The notes: a model not told the origin generated them from the sequence alone. 64,000 nt of DNA from an uncultured Blautia sp. (GCA_900539525.1 UQCM01000002.1:14345-78344), one strand, 5' to 3'; positions 18,533-26,653 are shown, counted from the first letter of the stretch. Program-made: numbers and translations.

Positions 18533-18629
18533 CGGTTTTTTTCCTCTCTGTATTTATTCTCTTTATGTAACGATCAGCATCGGCAGATCGCAGACCCGTC
18601 TGCCTTCCGTGCCTTCTCTGCCTGATCAG

Positions 18630-19664
18630 TTACTGTTTTTCTATCATATTATACATTTTTTCCAATGTTTTTACAATGGCTTTTTTATCTAAATAGAATT
18701 CGGCATGTTCGATGCCGTCTCCCAGCTTCTGTCCTGTCCTGCTCTCTCCTTCAAGCTGAAGGATTCCGCCGCCCTCGGCCCCTGCCATCTCGGCCAGAAG
18801 ATCCGTGATCCGTCCGCCGCTCACATTCGTGACAGACTTCTGTGACAGCTCCTCATAAATGCGAAGGGCAAATCCGGGATCCTCTTCTGTCTTCTCTCTG
18901 ATCTTTTGAAGCAGCGCTTCCATATACTGCCGCTGTCTCGCCATACGGGAAACATTCTCTTCGTCATCTACCCCGTACCGGCTGCGGACAAATGTGTATG
19001 CCTGTTCGTCGGTGAGTGTGATCGTCTCTCCCATCTTCATGGACGGATCAATGTCAGAGAAATCACTTTCTATCGTAACGGTAACACCGCCTGCCGCATG
19101 ATTCAGAGCCGGCAGCTCCTCCATGCTCATCGAGTAATAGCCATCGATCGCGATACCGCCCAGCATATCCGACACTGCTTTCACTGTGTTCTCACAGCTT
19201 TCCTGCTGCGTACCTCCGAACCAGTGTGCCGTACAGAGCTGCATATCAGCACTCGCCTCTCCCTTTCCGTCCTTCCCGATCATGGAAATCTCTGTGATCG
19301 TATCCCTGTTCAGCTGCAGTAAGGTATAGGTCCGTTCTGTGCGGTTCACTGCCGCAAGAAGAAGAAAGTCCGCCATATCACCGGTATACTCCTCCCCTTC
19401 TGCCTCCTCATTTCCACTGGCATCTGTTCCGATAAACAGATACGTTTCGTAATCACTGGAATACCGGTATTTCTTTCCATCCAGGGAAAGTTCCTTCCAC
19501 AGGAGTCTCTGCATCTCCTTCGAAGCACCGGTTTCTGCATGCTCTCCTGCCATAGCAGCCCCCCATGCAAGCTCTCCCTTCCGGAGCACAAAGTACAGCA
19601 GGCACAAAAAACATACAAGTGCGATCCCTGTTCCGATCGCTTTCATCTGATTCAGCTTTTTCAT
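18630..19664 (-). CDS. LytR-CpsA-Psr (LCP) family wall-polymer ligase
   Basis: A 344-residue protein with one N-terminal membrane anchor (residues 9-27) and an extracellular LCP domain. Landmarks are 'YLFIGTDA', 'DFLLLAAVNRTERTYTLLQLNRDTITEI' (the conserved Asp and Arg that bind pyrophosphate) and 'LTDEQAYTFVRSRYGVDDEENVSRMARQRQYMEALL' (the R-x-R region). LCP enzymes move undecaprenyl-diphosphate-linked glycans onto peptidoglycan, so this is the likely wall-anchoring step. It starts immediately after the CpsB stop codon (TAG then ATG), hence tight coupling. Confidence 0.9.
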   Translation of the reverse strand: MKKLNQMKAIGTGIALVCFLCLLYFVLRKGELAWGAAMAGEHAETGASKEMQRLLWKELSLDGKKYRYSSDYETYLFIGTDASGNEEAEGEEYTGDMADFLLLAAVNRTERTYTLLQLNRDTITEISMIGKDGKGEASADMQLCTAHWFGGTQQESCENTVKAVSDMLGGIAIDGYYSMSMEELPALNHAAGGVTVTIESDFSDIDPSMKMGETITLTDEQAYTFVRSRYGVDDEENVSRMARQRQYMEALLQKIREKTEEDPGFALRIYEELSQKSVTNVSGGRITDLLAEMAGAEGGGILQLEGESRTGQKLGDGIEHAEFYLDKKAIVKTLEKMYNMIEKQ

Positions 19665-20369
19665 CTAACCAAACACTCGCTTTCCAGTCCTGTCAATCTG
19701 TTCCAGTATCTCTTCTCCAGCTTTCTTCCGTATCTCCTCTCTTGCACTCCCAAGATTCGGCGGCCGTTTCTCTGTGTCATGGCAATCACTCCCGAGAACC
19801 ACGGCATAGCCCTTTTTCAAAAGCTTCATCGCCGTATGACGTTTCCCCCAGGTCAGAAATGCTTCTGCATTCATCTGTGCATACACAGGAAGCTCAAACA
19901 TATGATTCCAGACATCTTTGCTTTTCTGATAGCCATAGTACCGTTCAATATGTGCCAGAACCACCGTCAGCTTCCGCTTCTCGATGATCTTCTCCACTTC
20001 ACGGTATACGCTCTTATCCCACTGCCTGAACGGCATCTCCAGAAGAAGAACAGAAGTGCCCTCCACACAAAGCTCAGGAAGCATGGATGCCTCTGACATG
20101 CCGTTAAAATAATAGACCTCGGCGCCTGCACGGATCTGCAGCCCGGAAATCTCTTCTTCCTCAGACAGCAGCTCCCTCATCCGGGTCATCCGGTCAGAAC
20201 GCCTCTTAAGAAATTCCTCTGGAAAGTCCTGTTCCGCATAGAAATGCGGTGTCACTACGACCTTGCGGACCCCCTGACGATACTCCATCTGCAGCATTCT
20301 GCGTGTCTGCTCCAGATTCCGGCTTCCGTCATCCATCTCTGGCAGGATATGCGTATGAAAATCTATCAT
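19665..20369 (-). CDS. cpsB: CpsB/CapC-type protein-tyrosine phosphatase (PHP fold)
   Basis: A 234-residue PHP-domain phosphatase. The metal-binding motif 'DFHTHILPEMDDGSR' opens the protein (residues 3-17), followed by 'VVVTPHF', 'LLLEMPFRQW', 'VLAHIERYYGYQ' and 'VLGSDCHDTEKRPP', which provide the other His/Asp ligands. It dephosphorylates the CpsD kinase in capsule loci. A strong promoter ends just before its AGGAGG site, so this is the first gene of the cpsB-LCP-cpsC-cpsD transcript; the ABC exporter genes upstream may be a separate unit. Confidence 0.92.
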   Translation of the reverse strand: MIDFHTHILPEMDDGSRNLEQTRRMLQMEYRQGVRKVVVTPHFYAEQDFPEEFLKRRSDRMTRMRELLSEEEEISGLQIRAGAEVYYFNGMSEASMLPELCVEGTSVLLLEMPFRQWDKSVYREVEKIIEKRKLTVVLAHIERYYGYQKSKDVWNHMFELPVYAQMNAEAFLTWGKRHTAMKLLKKGYAVVLGSDCHDTEKRPPNLGSAREEIRKKAGEEILEQIDRTGKRVFG

Positions 20370-20393
20370 ATGTCACATTGCCTCCTCTCTGGC

Positions 20394-20422
20394 ATTATAA
20401 GACGTTCCATCGTCATTTTCAA
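20394..20422 (-). promoter_or_regulatory. Sigma-A promoter of the cpsB operon
   Basis: On the minus strand TTGAAA (20422-20417) and TATAAT (20399-20394) are separated by 17 bases. The start point would fall at or just before the AGGAGG site of cpsB, giving a very short leader of about 20 bases. This is the best promoter seen inside the polysaccharide locus. Confidence 0.75.
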
Positions 20423-20474
20423 CCTTTTCCCATACTTTTGTAGTAATCAACACCATTTTTGTTAAATCTCGCTA

Positions 20475-20500
20475 ATTTTAACCTCTCATTTTAACCTCTC
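20475..20500. repeat. 13-bp tandem direct repeat upstream of the cpsB promoter
   Basis: The 13-mer ATTTTAACCTCTC occurs twice head to tail (20475-20487 and 20488-20500), with a weaker related copy just to the left. It lies about 53 bases upstream of the -35 hexamer, a position suited to an activator site. Confidence 0.6.
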
Positions 20501-20525
20501 TTTGAAGAAATAAATGCTTTTATTG

Positions 20526-21800
20526 CTATATCCGATGAGCTTCCCCCTCCCTCACGGTCAGATCCGGAAACCTTACATTTCCCCAGTTTCTTCCATTCCA
20601 TCCCACGTGATACAGACGGTCACGTCTCTCTATGCGGAATGCAACCGCCCGTTCCAGACAGGCATGCCGGATCTGGTTCTCACCCTGGGGTTCCACGATC
20701 ACGATATCCGCCGAGTATTCTCCCTCCACAAGCTCTGCTGTATCAAAGGTAAAGCAGATCACCTGCTCTTCTCCAGTCTCCCCGGCGAACCGCTGCGAAA
20801 TACCTGTTCCCGTCACCGCATCCTCCGCATCATGTACCGTAAACCGCATATGCAGCCCGGTAATCCTCCGCTGTGCCGTCAGGAACACGCGCATCGAAAG
20901 GAAGCGCTCCTCTCCTCCCAGAACCGGCTGCGGCATCTCGATCCTTCGGATCCTCACATTCCCGGTAGACAACCGGTACGGTACTGTTTCAGGAAATTCA
21001 TAGACATTCTTTATCTCCAGTATATCCTGCATATAGATCCGGATGCCCTCATCCACATCTCCGTCATGAATGATCCTTCCGTCTGCCAGTACGATGGTTC
21101 TGTCGCACAGTTCCCGGATGGTCTGCATATTGTGGCTGACATAGAGGATCGTTTTTTGTCCATCCTCGGAAATTTCCTTCATTTTCCGCAGACACTTCTT
21201 CTGAAACATCATATCTCCCACCGCCAGGACCTCATCCATCAGGAAAATATCCGCCTCCAGGTAGGCAGCCACTGCAAATGCCAGCTTCACATACATCCCT
21301 GAGGAATATCTCTTGACCGGGGTGTCGATAAATTTCTCACATTCAGAAAAGGCGATGATATCCCCGATCTTCTGCTCCACCTCCCGCTGCTGCATCCCCA
21401 GGATCGCTCCATTCAGATAGATGTTCTCCCTGCCGGTCAGCTCTCCGTGAAATCCCGTCCCTACCTCCAGCATACTGGAGATCCTTCCCCGGATGCAGAT
21501 CCTTCCCGCTGCCGGGGCAGTCACCCTGGATATGAGCTTCAGCATGGTCGATTTCCCTGCACCGTTGCGCCCGATGATGCCCACCCGTTCGCCTTTGCGA
21601 ATCTCGCAGCTGATCTCCTTCAGTGCTTCGAACGTTCCCGCTGTACTGTCCTTCTGCCAGATCTTCCGGTTGGGATCCTCCTTTCCCCTCTTCAGCGCCC
21701 ACCAGCTCTGAAGCTGTGACTGGAGCGTATTTCCCCCGATTTTTCCCAGATGATAGCTCTTTCCCACGCCTTCCATACGTATGACAACTTCTCTTTCCAT
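20526..21800 (-). CDS. ABC polysaccharide exporter ATPase with C-terminal Wzt-like domain
   Basis: A 424-residue ATPase of the Wzt/TagH/RfbB type. The nucleotide-binding domain (about 1-245) has Walker A 'GRNGAGKST' (77-85), signature 'YSSGMYVKLAFAVA', Walker B 'DIFLMDEVLAVGD' and the H-loop 'YVSHN'. A C-terminal beta-rich extension (about 280-424: NVRIRRIEM..., LHMRFTVHDAEDAV...) matches the carbohydrate-binding Wzt_C domain that reads the chain end in some exporters. It pairs with the permease gene just upstream. A GGAGG site precedes the ATG. A Wzt-type exporter in a locus that also has Wzx/Wzy is unusual, and it may serve a different polymer such as a teichoic-acid-like chain. Confidence 0.9.
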   Translation of the reverse strand: MEREVVIRMEGVGKSYHLGKIGGNTLQSQLQSWWALKRGKEDPNRKIWQKDSTAGTFEALKEISCEIRKGERVGIIGRNGAGKSTMLKLISRVTAPAAGRICIRGRISSMLEVGTGFHGELTGRENIYLNGAILGMQQREVEQKIGDIIAFSECEKFIDTPVKRYSSGMYVKLAFAVAAYLEADIFLMDEVLAVGDMMFQKKCLRKMKEISEDGQKTILYVSHNMQTIRELCDRTIVLADGRIIHDGDVDEGIRIYMQDILEIKNVYEFPETVPYRLSTGNVRIRRIEMPQPVLGGEERFLSMRVFLTAQRRITGLHMRFTVHDAEDAVTGTGISQRFAGETGEEQVICFTFDTAELVEGEYSADIVIVEPQGENQIRHACLERAVAFRIERRDRLYHVGWNGRNWGNVRFPDLTVREGEAHRI

Positions 21801-21810
21801 CTGCCGCCTC

Positions 21811-22668
21811 CTATATCGTATCCATGAAAGAACGCTGCGCCTTCTGGAAGATGACCAGTCCCACAGCCAGTATCAGTATGGTAATGCCAAGACCCGTCCC
21901 CGCCTGCAAAAATGTCACCTGTCCTGTCCCCAGCCAGATCCACCGGAAGGTCTCGACCACCGGCGCCATCGGGTTCAGCATCATGAGCCACTGCAGTCCG
22001 CCCGGTATCTGTGATGCCGGATAAACCACAGGTGTGGCATACATCCAGAGCTGCAGTCCGAAGGTCACCAGCACGCCCAGGTCACGGTAGCGTGTCGTCA
22101 GAGATGCGATGATGATCCCGCACCCAAGAGCCAGGGCCATGACCTGAAGCATGAGCAGCGGCGTAAGGAGCATGGACAGCCGGAAAACCGGCACTGCTCC
22201 GCCCCACGTCCCCCACAGGTAACATACAAAGAACACGGCGAACTGAACCAGGAACTGGATCTGCCTGGACAGTACCGCCGCCATGGGTACACACAGCCTG
22301 GGGAAATACACCTTCCCCATCAGTCTCGCATTCGATGTAAACGTAGAGGACACTTCGGAGACACAGCCCGAGAAGCAGCTCCACAGAATATTCCCGGACA
22401 TATAGAATAAGAACTGTGGCGCCCCGTCCGTAGAAATCCCTGCGATCCGGCCGAACACCACCGTCAGTACGGACGAAGACAGAATGGCTGTCAGAATATA
22501 CCACAGAGGCCCCAGTGCTGTCTGGGCATATCTGGTGACAAAATCACGTTTTACAAACATTCTGATCAGTTCCCGGTACTGCCACAGCTCCTGAAAGTCC
22601 TTTTTCCCGAGCCGCGCCTCCGGGACGATAACCGTTGTCCATGTTTCATTTTGTTGCATCTGTGCCAT
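21811..22668 (-). CDS. ABC-2 type polysaccharide exporter permease (Wzm/TagG-like)
   Basis: A permease of 285 residues with about six membrane spans. The start of the mature pattern, 'ELWQYRELIRMFVKRDFVTRYAQTALGPLWYI', is the hallmark of the Wzm/TagG family, and 'FRWIWLGTG' with a final hydrophobic segment closes it. It forms the channel that exports a lipid-linked polymer with the ATPase encoded 10 bases downstream. I use the ATG at 22668, preceded by an AGGAAAGG site; the longer frame runs back through 46-bp tandem repeats into the upstream gene and would give a non-family N-terminus. Confidence 0.9.
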   Translation of the reverse strand: MAQMQQNETWTTVIVPEARLGKKDFQELWQYRELIRMFVKRDFVTRYAQTALGPLWYILTAILSSSVLTVVFGRIAGISTDGAPQFLFYMSGNILWSCFSGCVSEVSSTFTSNARLMGKVYFPRLCVPMAAVLSRQIQFLVQFAVFFVCYLWGTWGGAVPVFRLSMLLTPLLMLQVMALALGCGIIIASLTTRYRDLGVLVTFGLQLWMYATPVVYPASQIPGGLQWLMMLNPMAPVVETFRWIWLGTGQVTFLQAGTGLGITILILAVGLVIFQKAQRSFMDTI

Positions 22669-22692
22669 GTAGCTTTCCTTTCCTTCCCGGCT

Positions 22693-22820
22693 GCATCTGT
22701 TCTTCTGCGCAGACGGTTTTATCTGTCTTTTTCCGTTTGCATCTGTTCTTCTGCGCAGACGGATTGTTCTGTCTTTTTCCGTCTGCATCTGTTCTTCTGC
22801 GCAGACGGATTGTTCTGTCC
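22693..22820. repeat. 46-bp tandem repeats (2.8 copies) with TCTGCGCAGA palindromes
   Basis: Units start at 22693, 22739 and 22785, the third cut at about 36 bases. Each contains the 10-bp palindrome TCTGCGCAGA. The copies differ at only a few positions. The array fills the gap between the HPr-kinase-like gene and the permease start, so it would lie in the leader of the ABC exporter mRNA. A period of 46 is not a multiple of three, which argues against a coding repeat. Confidence 0.85.
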
Positions 22821-23531
22821 TTATGCTCTGCCGCTCATAGCCTCCCATGCTGCTGTCACCGCATCCTGGGAGATATCGCACTGCATACGGTACAGCGGAA
22901 TCCTCTTCACCACCTGCCCCAGCAGTCCCAGCGTCTTTATCAGCTTTACCCGATCCTCAGGGCGGTATGTCTGGCGGTAGAGAGCCGGATATCCGTCCGC
23001 GGGGCTGATCGGCTCTACACGGTTCGTGGTTCCTCTCTCCAGCAGGCAGATGCCCCCGATGGGTGCCTTCCGGTTGGTATTCAGAGCATCTTTTCCGCTC
23101 CACGGTGTACCGCAGACATAGACCGCATCCTCTCTGACCTGAAGAAGGGGCTTGTCATCGTTGATCACCACTGCGCGTTCTCCGAAGCGCTCCTTCCACA
23201 GACGCACATGCGTAGACTTTCCCGTACCGCTCGGCGCTGTAAAGATATAGGCCTGTCCGTCTACCTCCACCGCCGAACCATGAAACAGGAAGGTATCATG
23301 TGAAATCATCTCCTCGCAGATCTTGCGGTAGACAGCCAGACTTTCCAGATACCCCTTTGAGAACTCTGTCCCCGAGTCCGTATGCTCCCGTTCGATCTCT
23401 TCCGGCGTCACTTCGATCCGTATACCGGGAGTTTCTGTCTCATACCCCTGACACATATGTATAAGGAAAGGATACTGTGCCGCTATCGTGACCGGCACAT
23501 CTGCAAATAGATAGTTTTTCTCTGTCTTCAT
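22821..23531 (-). CDS. HPr kinase-like (HprK/PEPCK-fold) small kinase of PqqD-associated modules
   Basis: A 236-residue P-loop kinase related to the C-terminal half of HPr kinase. 'FLFHGSAVEVDGQAYIFTAPSGTGKSTHVRLW' holds the Walker A (101-106 SGTGKS), followed by 'VINDDKPLL' (acidic metal ligands) and 'GTPWSGKDALNTNRKAPIGGICLLER'. It lacks the N-terminal domain of true HprK and the canonical HPr-binding motif, so regulating sugar uptake is unlikely. Relatives in lasso-peptide clusters phosphorylate a precursor peptide; the substrate here is unknown. It starts three bases after the PqqD stop. A GGAGAG/AAGGG site precedes it. Confidence 0.8.
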   Translation of the reverse strand: MKTEKNYLFADVPVTIAAQYPFLIHMCQGYETETPGIRIEVTPEEIEREHTDSGTEFSKGYLESLAVYRKICEEMISHDTFLFHGSAVEVDGQAYIFTAPSGTGKSTHVRLWKERFGERAVVINDDKPLLQVREDAVYVCGTPWSGKDALNTNRKAPIGGICLLERGTTNRVEPISPADGYPALYRQTYRPEDRVKLIKTLGLLGQVVKRIPLYRMQCDISQDAVTAAWEAMSGRA

Positions 23532-23534
23532 CCC

Positions 23535-23801
23535 TTATCTCTCCAGAATACCCTTAGCTTCCAGCTTCGCCAGGAAATTCTGCACATCCCGCTTCGCTGT
23601 CTCCTGATCCACATCATAATTTCCCGTCAGTTCTCCGATCAGCTTCTCCTCAGTCGTATCCTCCTGCAGTCTCTCCCACAGAAAGGCGCCTGCACCGTTG
23701 AGCTTCACGATTCCCACCTGCCTGTCATCCCTCGTATCCAGTGGCACTGCCATCGTCTCTTTTCCTATCGTATCCAGGACGTATGATCCTTTTATCTTCA
23801 T
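23535..23801 (-). CDS. PqqD-family protein (RiPP recognition element fold)
   Basis: An 88-residue stand-alone PqqD-like protein. The N-terminal beta strands (GSYVLDTIGKETMAVPL, VGIVKLNGAGAFLWERLQ) and helices with 'EEKLIGELTGNYDVDQETAKRDVQNFLAKLEAKGIL' match the winged-helix fold that binds leader peptides in RiPP pathways. No pqqA/B/C/E, radical SAM enzyme, cyclase or obvious precursor peptide lies next to it, so PQQ synthesis is excluded; the partner is probably the HprK-like protein with which it is coupled. A strong promoter precedes it and a GAGGAGG site sits before the ATG. Confidence 0.85.
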   Translation of the reverse strand: MKIKGSYVLDTIGKETMAVPLDTRDDRQVGIVKLNGAGAFLWERLQEDTTEEKLIGELTGNYDVDQETAKRDVQNFLAKLEAKGILER

Positions 23802-23856
23802 TTTCGTATATCCTCCTCTTATCCATGTATGGGCTCTAAACGGTTACCTTCTTCTT

Positions 23857-23884
23857 ATTATACACAAAAGTATTTTTTTGTAAA
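23857..23884 (-). promoter_or_regulatory. Sigma-A promoter of the PqqD / HprK-like / ABC exporter unit
   Basis: On the minus strand TTTACA (23884-23879) and TATAAT (23862-23857) are 16 bases apart, about 55 bases upstream of the PqqD start codon. It probably drives pqqD-hprK-like and, through the 46-bp repeat leader, the exporter genes. Confidence 0.7.
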
Positions 23885-23993
23885 CAGATTCTACCGTTGC
23901 TCACCGCCTCCTGATTGACACACACAAATACATATGTTAAGGTAAATCCAACATAAAGCATAACTACCATTTGAAAGAGATCGTGATGCAGGA

Positions 23994-24434
23994 ATGAAAA
24001 AAGAATTTTTTAAATTAGATGAATGTGAACCGCTGATCCGCAAAACTCTTGAAAAAGGCGGAACCTTTAAATTTTATCCAAGAGGCACGAGTATGGAACC
24101 GACCATCCACGCAGGACGTGATATGGTGGTACTCTCTCCTCTTCCCGACTGTCTGAGGAAATATCAGATCGTCCTCTATAAGCGCACAAACGGTGCCTTC
24201 GTGCTCCATCGCATCATTAAGGTGAAAGGCTCCTGCTGCACCATGCGCGGCGACAACCAGTTCGTGTCCGAACCCGGTATACAAAAAGAGCAGATGATCG
24301 GCATGGTAACGCAGATCATCTGCAATGGTGATGTGATTCCCGTAAACGATACCCGTCACCGCATAGCTGCGGCACTCTGGGTAAAAACTGCACTGCCCCG
24401 CAGAGTTTGGAGGCATTTCTTTTCGTGCCGTTAA
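23994..24434 (+). CDS. S24/S26-family peptidase, signal-peptidase-like, without membrane anchor
   Basis: A 146-residue protein with the catalytic serine motif 'FYPRGTSMEPTIHAG' (Ser near residue 35), 'IVLYKRTNGAFVLHRIIKVKG' and 'MRGDNQF', the box B-E pattern of type I signal peptidases. A histidine-arginine (LHRI) stands where bacterial SPases have the general-base lysine, so it belongs to the S26B (SipW/Sec11) branch. No N-terminal membrane span is present, which is odd for a signal peptidase and suggests a cytoplasmic or peripheral processing role. It diverges from pqqD with 190 bases between, and such S24/S26 genes are repeatedly found beside PqqD/HprK-like genes. The ribosome site is weak (GCAGGA). 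Confidence 0.8.
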   Translation: MKKEFFKLDECEPLIRKTLEKGGTFKFYPRGTSMEPTIHAGRDMVVLSPLPDCLRKYQIVLYKRTNGAFVLHRIIKVKGSCCTMRGDNQFVSEPGIQKEQMIGMVTQIICNGDVIPVNDTRHRIAAALWVKTALPRRVWRHFFSCR

Positions 24435-24453
24435 GTGCGGCACGGAGACATCT

Positions 24454-25143
24454 TCACACCTTAAACCGATACCCCACTCCCCAGATGGTCTCGATATACT
24501 GAGGCTTTGCCGTGTTGAATTCGATCTTCTCACGGATCTTCTTAATATGTACTGTAACAGTGGCAATATCACCGATGGACTCCATATCCCAGATTTTTGA
24601 AAACAGCTCTTCCTTTGTAAATACATGGTTCGGGTTCTGCGCCAGAAAGGTGAGCAGGTCGAATTCCTTTGTGGTAAAGGTTTTCTCCTCACCATTGACC
24701 CAGACTCTTCTGGCTGTCTTGTCGATCTTGATCCCGCGGATCTCAATCACATCATTCTGCGGTGCATTCGTGCTTACCAGACGGTCGTATCTGGCCATAT
24801 GTGCCTTTACACGGGCCACCATCTCGCTGGGACTGAAGGGCTTTGTCATATAGTCATCGGCGCCAAGGCCCAGCCCTCTGATTTTGTCGATATCATCCTT
24901 CTTTGCGGATACCATCAGAATCGGTGTATTTTTGTGGTTCCGGATCTCCTTGCAGATTTCAAAGCCATCCATCTCCGGCAGCATCAGGTCCAGGATAAAG
25001 AGATCAAAGTCCTCTGCCAGCGCACGCTTCAGTCCCACATCCCCCCGGTTCTCAATCTCCACTTCAAATCCGCTCAGCTCCAGATAATCCTTCTCCAGAT
25101 CTGCAATGCTTTCTTCATCTTCAATGATCAGTATCTTACTCAT
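24454..25143 (-). CDS. OmpR/PhoB-family response regulator
   Basis: A 229-residue two-domain regulator. The receiver has the acidic pair 'IIEDEES', the phospho-acceptor in 'DLFILDLMLPEMDG' (D about 51), 'VSAK' and 'KPFSP'; the DNA-binding winged helix has 'TTKEFDLLTFLAQNPNHVFTKEELFSKIW' and ends 'IETIWGVGYRFKV'. It would be phosphorylated by the kinase encoded just downstream in reading order (25.1-26.6 kb), with which it overlaps by eight bases. I use the ATG at 25143, preceded by AGGAGG; an upstream ATG lies deep in the kinase gene. Confidence 0.93.
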   Translation of the reverse strand: MSKILIIEDEESIADLEKDYLELSGFEVEIENRGDVGLKRALAEDFDLFILDLMLPEMDGFEICKEIRNHKNTPILMVSAKKDDIDKIRGLGLGADDYMTKPFSPSEMVARVKAHMARYDRLVSTNAPQNDVIEIRGIKIDKTARRVWVNGEEKTFTTKEFDLLTFLAQNPNHVFTKEELFSKIWDMESIGDIATVTVHIKKIREKIEFNTAKPQYIETIWGVGYRFKV

Positions 25144-26629
25144 TAATCGGTACCTCCTGATATTTTCTGAGGACAAAGAACATGATCGTTCCCGCCCCTA
25201 ATTTGCTGCTTGCCCATATTTTTCCGCCGTGATCCTCTACGATCTTCTTTACGATGGAAAGTCCGATTCCGCTGCCTCCTCTTGACGAATTTCTGGAAGC
25301 ATCCGTGCGGTAGAACCGGTCGAAGATCAGCGGAAGATCCTTCGCCGCGATTCCTTTTCCGTTGTCCTCGATCTCCACCTGGATGAAGTCACCCACATCC
25401 TTGACCCGGATGCTGATATAGCCCTTGGGCTTGTCCAGATATTTCACGGAATTTCCGATAATATTGTTGATGACACGCTTCATCTGCTCCGCATCGGCAA
25501 TGACCTGCGTATCCCTGTCCACATAGTTGAAATAAGAAAGTTCGATACCCTTCGCCTCCAGATCCAGTCCCACTTCCTCCACGCAGTCCCCGAAATAATC
25601 ATAAACATTGATCTTGCTGAAGGTATAGGGGATTTTGTTGGTATCGATCTTGGAATAGAAGGTCAGCTCATTGATCAGCCTGTCCATTTCATTGGCCTTG
25701 TTGTAGATGGTTCGGATATATTTGTCCATCTTCTCCGGCGTGTCTGCCACACCGTCCATGATCCCCTCCACATATCCTTTTACCGCCGTGATCGGTGTCT
25801 TCAGATCATGGGAAATGTTGCTGATCAGCTCTTTGTTTTCCTTATCGTATTCGAGCTTCTGTGCTGCTGTCTCCTTCAGTCTCTGGCGCATTTCTTCAAA
25901 ATCGCGGCACAGCTCACTGATCTCATCATCCCCTTCCACATCCATCTCGAAGTCCAGATTTCCTTCCTTGATGTTCTGGGTCGCCGTTTTCAGCTTCTTC
26001 AGCGGTGTAATGATACCGCCATAAATCCAGGTAGTGAGCAGAAGCGCTGTGAAACACAAGATCAAAATGATTGCCACGAACATGTCACGGAACAGGGACT
26101 TGATCTGCGGCACCATGTCACTCACTCTCGTGATGATAAAGGCACTTCCCTTTGTATCGTCAGAAAAGTTCAGGTCTACCCGCTTGACAAAGGCTTTCAC
26201 ATCCTTTCCGATGTAGACCCCACTGTCTGATGTCTGGCTGTACTGCCCATATGCGGGAAGCTCCTGAAAGAGCAGCGTAATATTCTCACTGGTTCCCGAG
26301 TAGTACAGGGCATCCTCTCTGCGGACGATCAGATAAGAATACCGTGACCGCAGCTCATCATTCAGCCCTTCGAGATAGGCCGTATCCAGAAAAACGCCCG
26401 GATTCTCCCTGGCCTGCTTTTGCATCTTCTCAAACAGCTTCTGTGTAGACTGGCTGATCATCTGGACCGAGTTTGAAAAGGATTCATACGTCAGATCCTC
26501 GATGCCATAGCTCTCCTCCATCGATTTGATCTGATAGCTCCCAAACCCGATAAAGGCCAGACTCGCCAGGCACACAGGCACAAAAATAATTACAAAAAAA
26601 GCTATGGTAAGCCTTGTCCTTAACTTCAT
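25136..26629 (-). CDS. Sensor histidine kinase with HAMP domain
   Basis: A 497-residue membrane kinase. Span 1 is at 7-29, an extracellular sensor domain of about 140 residues follows, span 2 is near 185-208, then a HAMP domain (TPLKKLKTATQNIKEGNLDFEMDVEG). The catalytic core shows the H box 'ISNISHDLKTPITAVKGY', N box 'VINNIIGNSVKYL', G1 'EDNGKGI' and G2 'GGSGIGLSI'. The signal is not known. It forms one transcript with the response regulator. A CGGAGGC site precedes the ATG. Confidence 0.93.
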   Translation of the reverse strand: MKLRTRLTIAFFVIIFVPVCLASLAFIGFGSYQIKSMEESYGIEDLTYESFSNSVQMISQSTQKLFEKMQKQARENPGVFLDTAYLEGLNDELRSRYSYLIVRREDALYYSGTSENITLLFQELPAYGQYSQTSDSGVYIGKDVKAFVKRVDLNFSDDTKGSAFIITRVSDMVPQIKSLFRDMFVAIILILCFTALLLTTWIYGGIITPLKKLKTATQNIKEGNLDFEMDVEGDDEISELCRDFEEMRQRLKETAAQKLEYDKENKELISNISHDLKTPITAVKGYVEGIMDGVADTPEKMDKYIRTIYNKANEMDRLINELTFYSKIDTNKIPYTFSKINVYDYFGDCVEEVGLDLEAKGIELSYFNYVDRDTQVIADAEQMKRVINNIIGNSVKYLDKPKGYISIRVKDVGDFIQVEIEDNGKGIAAKDLPLIFDRFYRTDASRNSSRGGSGIGLSIVKKIVEDHGGKIWASSKLGAGTIMFFVLRKYQEVPINE

Positions 26630-26653
26630 CTTCTGCCTCCGAATTGCGATTTA

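Noticed and set aside
22693..22820. Tandem repeats as a CRISPR array
   Set aside because: The units are contiguous with no unique spacers, only about three copies, and no cas genes are present.
22669..22881. N-terminal extension of the exporter permease through the 46-bp repeats
   Set aside because: The repeat period is not a multiple of three, the translation is unlike the family, and the ATG at 22668 has a good ribosome site.
23535..23801. PqqD as evidence for PQQ synthesis
   Set aside because: No pqqA, pqqB, pqqC or pqqE is nearby; the stand-alone PqqD fold is shared by many RiPP systems.
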